In this document: piece by piece, positions 1 through 15,381 of the stretch
Numbering within the stretch: position 1 is the first letter of the stretch
Layout of the letters: each line of letters begins with the position of its first letter
From: Trematomus loennbergii
Lineage: Eukaryota > Chordata > Actinopteri > Perciformes > Nototheniidae
Length of the DNA stretch: 64,000 nucleotides
Reading direction: 5' to 3'
Assembly: GCA_012861695.1 (NCBI GenBank)
Contig: JAAOOA010000026.1
Coordinates: forward strand, 15,571,937-15,635,936
The notes under the pieces: generated by a model
Databases searched by the model: none
Seen by the model: the letters and a program-made list of their open reading frames with translations, nothing else
Told to the model about the DNA's origin: nothing
Position numbers and translations under genes: made by a program

Positions 1-1870
1 TGTGTTGAGTATTGATGGCATGGCAACGATATAGGAAATTTGTGAAATAGGATAACTAGTGATGTATTGGCATGGGGAATGTCACTGGAGATGGTTTGTA
101 ATGGTTACAGGAGTCCATTTCATTATACCTGACAGCAGCTGTCAGTTGGTTAGTGAGTAGGAGTGCAGATCCAGAGATCCTCCTCTCTGCCAGACGAGCA
201 CCTGGCAGTTCGTAGTGTGGAGGATGCAGGCACCAGTCTAATGGGTGAAGACTGAGAAGTGAAGGGCAGCTGTAGCAGTTTGGAGTGCCTCAGTGGTAGG
301 GAGAAAAATCTCAATGGAGCAGAGTGGGCTGTGTGATAAGAATGTCCACTGAGATGGTGGTAAGGTGTTAGGATTTTTGGAAAGGAATAAAAGATGCACA
401 ATGCTGAGATTTGAGTCAATCAAGTTATATTTTCAAAAATGTAAGGTAATAAGTACAGTCGATAGGTTGCATCCTTATGTCAGGGTGGACTTTATCAAAG
501 TTTAGAGAAAAAAGAAAGGACAAAAAGTCATAGATTGGTGGAGTAATTTAAAGGGTTTACGGGAAGAATAGTGTTGACCCTGCTGGAGGAAGGCAAGCTG
601 TTGGACTTTATCTGTAGAGATTGGAGAGAACACGTCTGTTGAGTCACAACAACATGTATTTAATAATGAGCGTAGGGCTGGCGTCTCAATCATAGTACAC
701 AGAATCCGACAGACTTAATCTGAGACATCCAGAGTCTCAGCTTCAGCCTATACTCTCAGACTCGGCAGGAATTCCAATTGAAATTCATAATAAATACCAC
801 CAGAAGGCCTCAGACTATACAAAAGAATGCAAGCAAAACTTCTTTCCGAGTTCTGTCCAATGATGCTATTATTGTTTCCATGTAATTGCAGATGGGAATT
901 CATTGTTTTGGAATGGCATGGGTTTTTAATGGCTTGTCTTAAACCTTAAATATGGCTCATGGAATGTCTCAGTGGAAAGGAATTCAGATGCAAGCAAGGA
1001 ACACTTGTGCAGTGCTTCTCTGTTTTTCATATTGACAGAATCATTAAATAAGTCTGCATTTCCTTTTGCCTTTTCTCTGTCCACAAATATAAGGTTAAGA
1101 TAAGGAGGACAAAGTGAGGCAACTGATGACCTATCAACCAATCACAGCAGAGCTTACGGCAGAGCCTCCCCCCTCCCTCCCCTCTGGACCTTACATTCTA
1201 GCAATCTTGTTGAGCATATTCCTTGGCATTGATGGAGTCTACCATACAGTAATTCCATGCCAAATAGAGGAAAGATAAGGGATGTTGATTGAACTGCCGA
1301 CTTTTATAAATGTGGCACTGCATTTCCAAAAGCATCCTGTAGCATCTCATCCAGATCCCTTATCAATGATCTCAGCTTCTTAGAGAAATCACCAAGATGG
1401 GAGGTAGGGGACATGAGCAAACCTTTGGTGACTTCACCGTCCTTATCAGGCGAACCAGAACAGGCGGGAGAGAGCTGTTTTCTCTTTCTTTCCAAGGTTA
1501 GTGTCACAGAAGGTTCTTGGTTAGGTTAAGGGATACAACGCGGCAGAGTTTGGGGGAGGTGAGTTTAGGGCCGGTATTAATCAGCCCTTCCATTTAGTCA
1601 GGTAATCCCAAAAGGGCTGAGGCAGGGAAGAGTGTAGAGAGGAATTGGTTATCAGCTGGTTGATGTAGAGGCTGTGATGTTCTGTCTTTTTTGTGCTGAT
1701 GTGTAATACGTTATCAATGCATTTGATCCCTTTCAGTCCACAGGCTTTGCTAAGACAGGTATTTAGTCAAAAGTCAATTAAAAAACAAATGGTCATCCAG
1801 GTGGATAAGGCCAGTTAACTGTTCAATGAGAAATCCGCTCAGATATTTTCTCTTTGTGTCACAGCATAGC
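1..1870. other. Intergenic, no recognised gene
   Basis: The longest ORFs are 89 codons or less and none resembles a known domain. A minus-strand ORF at 1507-1304 (ERKRKQLSPACSGSPDKDGE near its start) has a protein-like composition but no recognised family. It may be a retroelement relic or chance. Confidence 0.6.
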
Positions 1871-2088
1871 ACCTAGGACAGGGGTGGGCAATTATTTTTT
1901 ACAAGGGGCCACATCAGAAACTCGAGCTGTGTTGGGGGGCCGAATCAAAAATAAGTTGAACTTAATTCTGCTCAATATACCAATACTGAAAAGGTGTTTT
2001 ACAGTATGTTAAAGATAAGAAATGAATCAGCTTTATACAAAAAGAAATGAGTGCTTTTGATTTTTGTTTTTCAGTTAATTTTACTTGT

Positions 2089-3866
2089 TCAGTGAGAAAA
2101 ATCCAGTCTGTCTTGGGCTTGAACAAGTGCACGGAAATCTGGTTCAATGTCTGAGGTGGATATGCGAAGGACAGCTGAGAGGTGATCATCAGTGATAGAG
2201 GATCTGTATCTGGATTTGTTGAACTTCATCACTGAGAATGTCTGTTCACATATGTAGGTAGATCCAAAGAGGACCATCATCTTCTGAGCACGTCTCCTGA
2301 TGTGTGGAAAGTTCTCCTCTTTCAGGGAAGAGTAAAACTCAGGCAGTGAGACTGACCTAAAGTGCTCTGACAGAAGTGTGTCAGACTGCAGGTCAATGAG
2401 TTCAAGCTGAACATCACTGGGTGCATCATCCACATGGCATGTAAATGGGGAAAAGATCATGTTCATTTCATTCTCAACTGTTTTGAAGTCTTTAAATCGC
2501 CTTGAAAACTCACCATGCAGTGCTTCTAACATGGATGAGTACCTCTGGAGGTGATCAGCTGATGGTGTGGCTTCCTTCAGTGTTGGCAAGTGCGTGAGAA
2601 TGTTGTCCTCCATTTGGCTTGAGAGAAGCTGCAGCTTTCTCATGAAAGCCTTCACTGCACTGTACATGTCATGCACAAAAAGGCCCTTGCCTTGCAGTTT
2701 GACATTTAGTTCACTCATTAGTGCAGTCACATCTACAGCAAAACCAAGGTCTGCCATCCAGTCTGCATCTGAAAGCTGTGGGATGTCGTTTCCTTTCTTC
2801 ACACAGAAGTCTTGAATCTCTTCTCTCAGGTCCCATACTCTTTTCAGCACTTTGCCCAGGCTGAGCCACCTGACAGCTGCATGGTAGGGTATGTCACGAT
2901 GTTCAGTCTCACTTTCCTCCAAAAGTGCAACAAACTGTCTGTGATTCAATGCTCTTGCCCTGATGAAGTTAACTATTTTAGTTACAACATCAACAACATG
3001 GTTAATTTTTAACACTGACTTACACAACACTTCCTGATGTATAATACAATGCAAAAATACCTATTTCTGCTCAGGGTTAATTTCTGTCACTTTATCCTGC
3101 ATTCTCTTCAATAGTCCAACATTTTTCCCTGTCAGATTTGGACAACCATCCGTTGTCACGCCTGCCAGCTTGTCCCATTTCAGTCCCAACTTTTCCACAC
3201 ATGCATTTACCTCCGTGAACAAATCACTCCCTGTTGTTGTACCTTTCATTGACTGCATGGCTGCCAGCTCCTCCGTGATTTTGAAGTCTGTAGTTATCCC
3301 ACGTAGGAAGATGAGTAGCTGGGCAGTGTCACGTACATCGCAGCTCTCATCCAAAGCCAAGGAAAAAAAGTCAAAGTTGACCGCTCTGTTCTGCAGCTGA
3401 AGCTCCAGATTTCCCGCGATGTCCTCAATTCTCCTCGTAACAGTGCGTCGGGAGAGCGGCACTTTCTCAAATGCCTCCTTTTTCTCCGGGCATATTAGTG
3501 TCCAACAAACACTCCTTAATGAACTCTTCGTCCGAAAACGGTTAACTTTTAAGACATAACTCGTCTTGACAGCTGCATCTCTGGATGTGGAATGTTTTGT
3601 GAAAATGTGTTGTTGGCTTTGCAGCTTAGCTAGCAAAGCATCCGACCCCTTTGCCCGCTCTTCCTCAGACAGGTTCTTGTATTTATCTGCGTGTTTGGTA
3701 GCATAGTGGCGACTCAAATTGTACTCCTTGAACACAGCGACCTGCGCACCACAAACTAAACACACAGCTTTACCTTTCACTTCTGTAAATAAATACTTAG
3801 CGGTCCATGTCTTGTTGAAAACGCGGCATTCAGTATCGATCTTTTTTTTTTGCCCTTAGCGGACAT
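2089..3866 (-). pseudogene. hAT transposase (GTF2IRD2/ZBED-like), interrupted
   Basis: The DNA-cleaving transposase of the surrounding element reads in one frame from about 3840 to 2089 except for one TAG at 3063-3061, between TEINPEQK and HCIIHQEVLC. The N-terminus has a zinc finger of form C-x2-C-x14-H-x4-H (CLVCGAQV to HYATKH, near 3690-3762). RNase H-like catalytic segments follow: LALDESCDV and GVTTDGCPNL each supply an Asp, and CEQTFSVMKFNKSRYR near the C-terminus supplies the Glu. The C-terminal part is the usual hAT dimerisation region. A start ATG at 3866-3864 would fit if an A10 run (plus-strand T at 3842-3851) had one more A; otherwise the start is uncertain. About 570 codons in all, normal for this group. 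Likely inactive as written, but only lightly damaged. Confidence 0.9.
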
Positions 3867-3930
3867 TTCGAGGACTAGCCGGCCTGCATCACTCGTAAAT
3901 GTTACGGCATGCGCGTTTACGTAAATAAAT

Positions 3931-4044
3931 AAAAAAACAGCAGCTTCCTTTTCAAAATAAAAGCAACACAGTTAGAAAAGTATTTACGCCATGCAAGCAA
4001 TACAGCTGTGTTGCTTTTATTTTGAAAAGGTTGCTGTTTTTTTT
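3931..4044. repeat. Internal hairpin in the hAT element
   Basis: Arms of about 40 bp (3931-3971 and 4006-4044) are inverted copies, differing only by a small indel near GCAGC, with a loop of about 34 bp. It sits between the transposase start and the right terminal repeat, so it covers the likely promoter or 5' leader of the transposase transcript. It could be a cis structure of the element or a small nested inverted-repeat insertion. Confidence 0.85.
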
Positions 4045-4147
4045 CATTATGTTATAATTTATGATCAACCTCACACGGGCCGGCCAAGGCCGGCCAACGG
4101 GCCGGATGTGGCCCGCGGGCCGTAACATGCCCACCCCTGACCTAGGA

Positions 4148-7063
4148 TGTAGTATGTTTTAATTGGCTTACCCTATTTCATAGCAGCATCTCTCACAACC
4201 ATAATTATTTTTTGTCCATATTTATCAGGACCCATACCAAATTAATGGTTCGGACCTCTTAATTAGCTTTAGCTCACTAGCTTTTCTAAGGTTACGGTGG
4301 CCTGTGTTCATGTTCGGCCTTTCAACTGGGTGGTTACATTTGGCTGAGCTCACGCCGACAATCTGGCACTTGAGGACAGTTTTGCATTTGTCTTGGTTTT
4401 ATATTATCTCAGCAGGTAGAAATCCCATCACCACACATGACTGTACTGTTTCAGTGACTCTGGGGAAAGTTATGGTGCCATTTAAGGTTGACTGTTCATC
4501 TCAATCATGTCAAGTTGAGCTCTGGTGAGCAATCTCTATGGCAGGAGAGATTGGGAAAGTGTCGTGTAGTTAAGTCAAGTTTCCTCCTGTGCAAATATTC
4601 TAGTTTTGAGTAACTTTTGTAAGCCAGTAGTCCAGCAGTCTGTGCTCTACATTGATGTGAATGAGCACAGAGGCATGACATGGTCAGTTGAAGTTAATAA
4701 TTGCAACCCACAGTGTCAGTCATAAGATAACGTCCAATCCTCCGAATGATTTAGTTGTGACGGGGAACCACCTTATAAGCACTGTGATAAAAAAAAAAAA
4801 CAGAAAACTAAAGCAAAGCAGGAAAAATAGGCACTTCTACCTTTTTAAACATAGATAAAACATTGACATTTGTATTGATGTATATTGTTTGGCGATCACA
4901 TTATCATTAAAACCATGCAAAGATGCAGTATTTCAATTCTGATGTAAGATATGCTTTTATGTTGTTCATCTACTGAGATGTATTGAACTAATCTATAAAC
5001 ATACAGCTCTTTTAAGGAAGATATGTAGATGAGAAAGCATCACCGTGCCCTTATTCTTACAGACAATGTTTACAATGCTTAGACTTTCCTTGTAACCTGG
5101 GCACATCTCCAATGCACAGTTCTCTGGCTTTGCTTTAATTAGGGTGCAAATGATATCTGAGGAGATTCATAGGTACAGCAAGTGGGCAAGACAAATTGCC
5201 TAGGGAATGTCACATTAACATGTAATAAGACAGAACTAAGTATTCTCTAATTAGGTTGCCCTTTCAGAAAGGGGAGCATGTCTGTGATCCTGTGGAAAAA
5301 GACAAATTGTCTGAGGATTTGAAGCTTTTAGGGCTCTGACACATTTGGCATAGAACTTTTTTACAGTTCATTATGTTGAAAGATTATACTAAACGGTATG
5401 ATGCTTAATGCAAAATATGTTTCTTATGCCTAATTGTATTACAGATTCTACTGGATACTGCATCACTTTTTAATAGGGATCTGCTCATTAGGGATGTTCC
5501 GATTTAATAATTTTGTATTCTATAAATCATTCAATAAATCTCTATCCAATATTCTTTTTTCCGTTGATAGTACAGCTGCACTTCACACTTCCAAGTCCAT
5601 TATATTCTGTTAATATATATCCAATTAAAATGCCAGACAACCCTCTTTGTAATTTTTGTGGATTACTTCTCTTCTTTTAAAACGGTCTGTATTATTGACT
5701 TCATTTTGATTTGTGTTAAAACAATGTTTGTATACTCCCATAAACCAGTCAGATGAGTAAAACTAGACGCAACGAGAGAACACTACGAGAACCAGACCAA
5801 TGAATCACACATGAGCATGATGGAGAAGAGTCACCTTCAGTTTTAATTAGTCCAGCAGCCAATTTTAAAACAGAGATAGAAAATGATGGACTCGACTAAT
5901 ACTGACATTTGACAAAAGGAGTGAAGAGATCAGACATTGGGCCTCACTTCAAAGTTTGTTGATTCACTTACTATTATTCTGGGATCCAAAATGTCATACA
6001 CAGTATTTTAAGATGTTAACTATATTAACCGATCTCCACCTAGACCATACAAACTGTAAACTGGACTTTTATGGAACATTGTAAATGAACATACATGTGA
6101 TTGTCGATTGATTTTCTTGATGATCAATGTTTCGTTATTGTTGAATGCGACTTAATTCCTTTTTTTCAATATGTAGTATCAGTAGTAGTTTAAAAAGTCT
6201 ACTCTCTGTAAGGTATGAATCAAAGGGGGGGGGGGGGGGGTGGGTTGCGTTGCATAAATAATAAGATTAACATAAGAAGGGGACATTTATGGGCTGACAC
6301 AAATAACCAAAATCAACATACAGAAACAAACCCAAAACCCAACTTCAAGAAAAACGCAATAATATTAAACTGACATGTCTCCAGAGATATTGGTATTAGT
6401 TATCTACACACTTTCATTTCAGATCAGACACACATGCCTCCTCTTCAAAAATGTCATGCTCTGGTTTCTGGAGACAAAAAACAAAACTACAAACAAAACC
6501 AAACCAAACCGCACTTTACAAAATATTACTATACATAGAATACCTCCAGATCAAACTCTGAATTTATATACAATAAAAAAGTTTTTTATCTCTTCTCTCC
6601 TAGAATCTATAACTGCAGACATGTGGTACAGAGCAACTCTTAAAAAAAACTAAACAAAGCGCAAAGAAGTACAACAAATCCAACATTAAAACAAGATGAG
6701 TAAATAAAGAAAAACAAAGTACATGGCGCATAGAAAAGGGAAATTGAACCTCAATTAAAGAAAAACAACGTACATTTAAGTTAAGCAACAATATCAAGTT
6801 CACATTTTCCGCTTCATGACTATGCTGTGGGGTTGTGGCAAATCATGTCTCGTCATGGTCCGTTGCATTACCCTTTCTGACAACTGCCATAGAAACAACA
6901 AAGGCTGAATGCACGATCCTGTTGTCATGGTAAGCAGTCCAACAGCAGGCCCAGTCAGTTTTTGCGATCATTTTTCTTTTCCCACTCCAACCCTCATCCC
7001 CAACTGATTCTGAAGGCATTCAGGTGAGTTTCTCTTTAGTTCATTGAAAACACCCAGCACCCT
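4148..7063. other. TMEM132 3' UTR and downstream flank, no other gene seen
   Basis: The sequence is AT-rich, with only short chance ORFs (92 codons or less). The 3' UTR presumably occupies the part nearest 7064. I saw no AATAAA on the minus strand in this stretch; ATTAAA-like sites occur near 5845 and 5471. The true cleavage site is not determined. Confidence 0.5.
6225..6240. repeat. G16 homopolymer
   Basis: This run of 16 G lies about 0.8 kb beyond the TMEM132 stop at 7064, in the probable 3' UTR or flank. Long G runs are prone to miscounting. Confidence 0.95.
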
Positions 7064-8141
7064 CTATACAATGTTCTTAATTGCATTCTCATTAAGCTTG
7101 TCCATGTAGTCCCTAAGTTCCTTTGAGTCCCCAAGCTCAATGTCCGGACATACCCATTTGATCTCACTGGTCTGCATTAGTGCTAATGGCTGAGCACAGG
7201 ACAACCATTACTGGACTTGACATTGGAAAAGGTTGTGAACTTCACCCTCTTTCTCTTGGTGGTGGGTGAGTTAAGGGATTCATTCCTGTGATCCTCCCAC
7301 TCAAACTACAGCCTCCCACACCGGTATTTCCACGCTGGATACCTCCATTCAATAGTTGACTCCCCTCCTCTAGGGTAGCGCCCAGCTCGTCCTGCTGCTG
7401 CTGCAGACAGAGCCCCTCGTCCTGGCCCAGCCAAACCCAGTCGTGAGCATGGGGCATTGTCTCCGTGGTCTCCAGGGTCAGCTGCTTGCTACGGTACTTG
7501 TATGCATAAGATATGCAGTTAATGAGAAAAACCAGGATAGCAAGGCAGAAGACTCCAAGCAGAGCATACATCCCGATCTCCAGGTCTGTCAGTCCTCGTC
7601 GGGAAGGTAACAAGTCGTCCACGGTGCTGCGGCTACGAGGCAGCTCTGCCTGGTCTGGGAATTCTGAGAATTCGTTTGGGACCCTGGCCCCGCTGTCTGC
7701 TGATAGACGGCCTCCATTAGGTCTCACTGGGACATGGCCCTTGATTGTTGTGGCGCCGCGGTTGACCAACCCAGTTTCCATGTCTGAGATAGATCCGCCG
7801 TAATATGGAGGATCTGGACGTGTACGCCGGTCTCCTGGTTGTCTGTATTGCCCCTCCGGTTGACCAAACCTTGTCTGTATGTTTGCCATTCCACTGGCTA
7901 AGATAGTACGTCGTTTTCCCTTCTGGCACAACTCTGACGGGCTCATTTCAACGCGCACAAGCAAACCCTGTCCTTCCCCCTTGGCAACAATGATGGGCCA
8001 CTTCCACGCCGCACTGCGCTGCACCGCCACCACCCGTTCATCCAAAGAGGTGGCAGTCAGAATAAAATGTGAAGGGTTATAGTTGTCCAGAGCAGTCATG
8101 GATCCATCACTGAACTGAAGCCAAGCACTAATGAGGGACTC
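7064..8141 (-). CDS. tmem132: TMEM132 terminal exon: membrane-proximal ectodomain, TM helix, cytoplasmic tail (two frame breaks near the end)
   Basis: The exon begins after ttccttag with ESLISAWLQFSDGS, continues through TATSLDERVV, WPIIVAKGEGQG and the conserved CQKGKRR. A low-conservation juxtamembrane stretch follows, then LTDLEIGMYALLGVFCLAIL. The single TM helix maps near 7506-7577, followed by basic KYRSK and then HDWVWLG. The uninterrupted frame stops at 7242 (NPLTHPPPRERG). Conserved tail sequence continues in other frames: KRKRVKFTTF after a one-base shift near 7264-7271, then, after a second shift near 7187-7200, EIKWVCPDIELGDSKELRDY to a TAG at 7066-7064. Both shifts are single missing bases, the first plausibly in a C run. 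The true family C-terminus is therefore at 7064, and the stop at 7242 would remove about 60 tail residues. Paralogue not resolved. Confidence 0.93.
7506..7577 (-). other. tmem132: Predicted transmembrane helix of TMEM132 protein
   Basis: The sequence GMYALLGVFCLAILVFLINC is about 20 hydrophobic residues, followed at once by YAYKYRSK. The basic residues sit on the cytoplasmic side, consistent with a type I single-pass protein. It is nearly invariant across the family. Confidence 0.93.
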
Positions 8142-13483
<5,342 letters not shown>

Positions 13484-13796
13484 CTGTAGTTTGGTGATCC
13501 CAGGGCTCAGTCCTATAAGGACTTGGCCATCCAGCAGTTGTGCGACCTTCGGGACCTCCACCCTCAGAGAATCCTTGACCAGTTGAGTGACCTCCACCTG
13601 CCAGTCGCTGCCCAGCAGGAAGGTCTGCTGGCCCTGCCCCTCCTCCTCCGTGGCCCCTTTAACTTCTCCCGTATCTGCTATAAAGTGTGTGAGGACGCGC
13701 AGGGTGGTGCTTTGATACTGCGCCACACAGCCGCTGTCTGTCCTCCCGCCATCTGCATCATCGTCTTCGTCTCTGTCGTCAGTGACTCTCTCATAC
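13484..13796 (-). CDS. tmem132: TMEM132 exon (acidic linker and membrane-proximal Ig-like region)
   Basis: This 313-bp exon has a first base that completes Arg from the previous exon, then 104 codons ending ITKLQ. It opens with an acidic low-complexity linker (YERVTDDRDEDDDADGG), then CVAQYQSTTLRVLTHFIA, then GSDWQVEVTQLVKDSLRVE and VPKVAQLLDG. The xxWxVEVTxLV pattern and the acidic linker before a Cys-x-QYQ segment are typical of the family. The acceptor is cattgatgcag and the donor gtgtgt, followed by a short CA/TG-rich stretch. No frame problems are seen. Opposite-strand ORFs at 13523-13822 are shadows of this exon. Confidence 0.94.
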
Positions 13797-13989
13797 CTGC
13801 ATCAATGGGAAAGAGTAAATAACCAATGAGAATAAAGGATCGATCGATAACTTCTGAAAGAGGCAGAAAGCATACTTGTCCTTGAAGAAAACGTTGTTCT
13901 TGAAGAACTTTTGAAAGAACATCCATAACATTCATCTGTTTGCAACTTATATATATATCAATATTCCAATTACTTGTGTATAGACTATT

Positions 13990-14141
13990 CTGCACAATTT
14001 CCTATTATATTATCTTATATTTTATTTACTTGCACTATTATCTGTTTTATTGTGTTGCACTGTTGGAGGAGCCTGTGACCTAAGCATTTCATTGTCATAA
14101 CTACACTGTAGGTATATGAATAAAAGCCTTGAACCTTGAAC
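13990..14141 (+). mobile_element. LINE-like 3' tail fragment
   Basis: The stretch contains ttgcactgttggaggagcct, cctaagcatttcattgtcat and then aataaaagccttgaaccttg, ending in short TTGAACC-type repeats. This arrangement is the familiar 3' end of teleost non-LTR retrotransposons. No coding part remains, as expected for a 5'-truncated copy. Family assignment is from memory only. Confidence 0.5.
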
Positions 14142-14769
14142 ACACTTATTTATATATGAAAACAAAACTGAAGGTTATCACCAGTATAATTTTTTAAATC
14201 TCAATTCACTTTAGTCCCAGTTTTCATTATCACCATTAATGGCCATGAAGTGGGACCCTCTGATGTATTTACTGCAGTCGATGCCTCCACTGTGCTGCAG
14301 GTTTCCTCGACCTCCCGAAAGTCATATGCTCCCAGTGTTTTCAAAAATCCATTAAAAACAGCTTTCAGAGACAAACTGCTGCCTTTCTTGTTTTCTCATT
14401 TTCTTTTAAAGGGCAACTGATATTTTGCTGTATGTCTGCCATTTATTTAGCCCATGGCAAACACTTTGCAGATCTCTGAAAGATATGTTTTGTAATAAAT
14501 AAATGCAAACCCAGTCTGGGAATTCTGTGACACTTTTGTTTTCCTCTTATTTAAGTCGCATTTTATAAGGCCTTTTACAGAGCCACATTAGAGTTGGGAA
14601 GCTCGCAGAGGAAGTACAGGGTTGGAAATTGGAGAAATCCTGCAAAGAATAACGAAAGAGGGCTAAATGGTTCAATCTGACATCCAAACATTGATAGCAA
14701 TAGACAGCTTGGTACAATTTAAAGCAAAAACTGTTTCAATGCCATTACTAGGCAAAATGTACATAGCAC

Positions 14770-15381
14770 TAGGGTTGCAAAGGGGCGGAAACTTTCCGGT
14801 AAATATCCGGAAAGTTTCCGGAAAGTTTCCATGGGAAGTTAAGCTGGGGAATTTTGGAAATATTCGATGCAAAATTAAACAAAAAAACATGACATTTCAA
14901 CAGATTTTTAAATTTTTTTTTTAAGTAGAACAGAACAAGTTTTAATTATTTTATTGAACAATTATTTGTTTCATTGAAGAACGAAAACAGGAATGTTGAG
15001 TTAAATGTTACTCATCCCCCCCAACCCCACTCATTAAAAAATGAACAAAAATGCACCCCTATCCAAAAATCCCATTCAAAATGTTAAATGAAAAGAGCCC
15101 TTCTCCCTCCAAAAAGTCCAATTAAACATGCTAATCTTCCTTCAAGCAATCCTCTGCATTTTTGCTAAACCCTTTCAGTCAACGGGCTCTTCCTGGGCCT
15201 TCCTCTTCAGTGTCACTGTCCAGCCTTGTTGAGGATGGCTCCGTGTCAGGCTCAAAGAGCCCGAATGCCAACCAGTTTTTCCACTCTCACATTTATGAGC
15301 CTGTTGCGAACCTTGGTGTGGTCCCGTTAATTCCCATGGAAAGTTTCCATCTTTGAAAATTCCCGGAATTTTGCAACCCTA
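14770..15381. mobile_element. Non-autonomous hAT element, 612 bp
   Basis: The ends are TAGGGTTGCAA at 14770 and TTGCAACCCTA ending at 15381, flanked by a perfect 8-bp duplication catagcac (14762-14769 and 15382-15389). Subterminal inverted motifs built on GGAAAGTTTCC and CCATGG occur at both ends (about 14790-14836 and 15333-15366). No transposase is recognisable; short ORFs inside resemble no known domain. It lies in the TMEM132 intron between exons 13484-13796 and 18067-18274. Its terminal sequence differs from the 1879-4139 element, so it was probably mobilised by a different hAT transposase. Confidence 0.9.

Larger units (their letters stand above)
1879..4139 (-). mobile_element. hAT (Charlie-like) DNA transposon, 2.26 kb, ends and target duplication intact
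   Basis: The element has 12-bp perfect terminal inverted repeats (CAGGGGTGGGCA at 1879 and its complement ending at 4139). It is flanked by a perfect 8-bp target duplication acctagga (1871-1878 and 4140-4147), whose CTAG core fits the hAT-Charlie preference. Inside is a single minus-strand transposase region (2089-3866) and an internal hairpin between the transposase start and the 4139 end. The identical duplication and perfect ends suggest a fairly young insertion. It lies about 2.9 kb beyond the 3' end of the TMEM132 coding sequence, outside the gene body. Element boundaries are secure; the family name is from general knowledge of hAT elements, not a database match. Confidence 0.93.

Noticed and set aside
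2567..3400. Plus-strand ORFs inside the hAT element
   Set aside because: They are antisense shadows of the transposase.
5495..5510. tagggatgttccgat, resembling a hAT terminal repeat
   Set aside because: No inverted partner or target duplication was found nearby.
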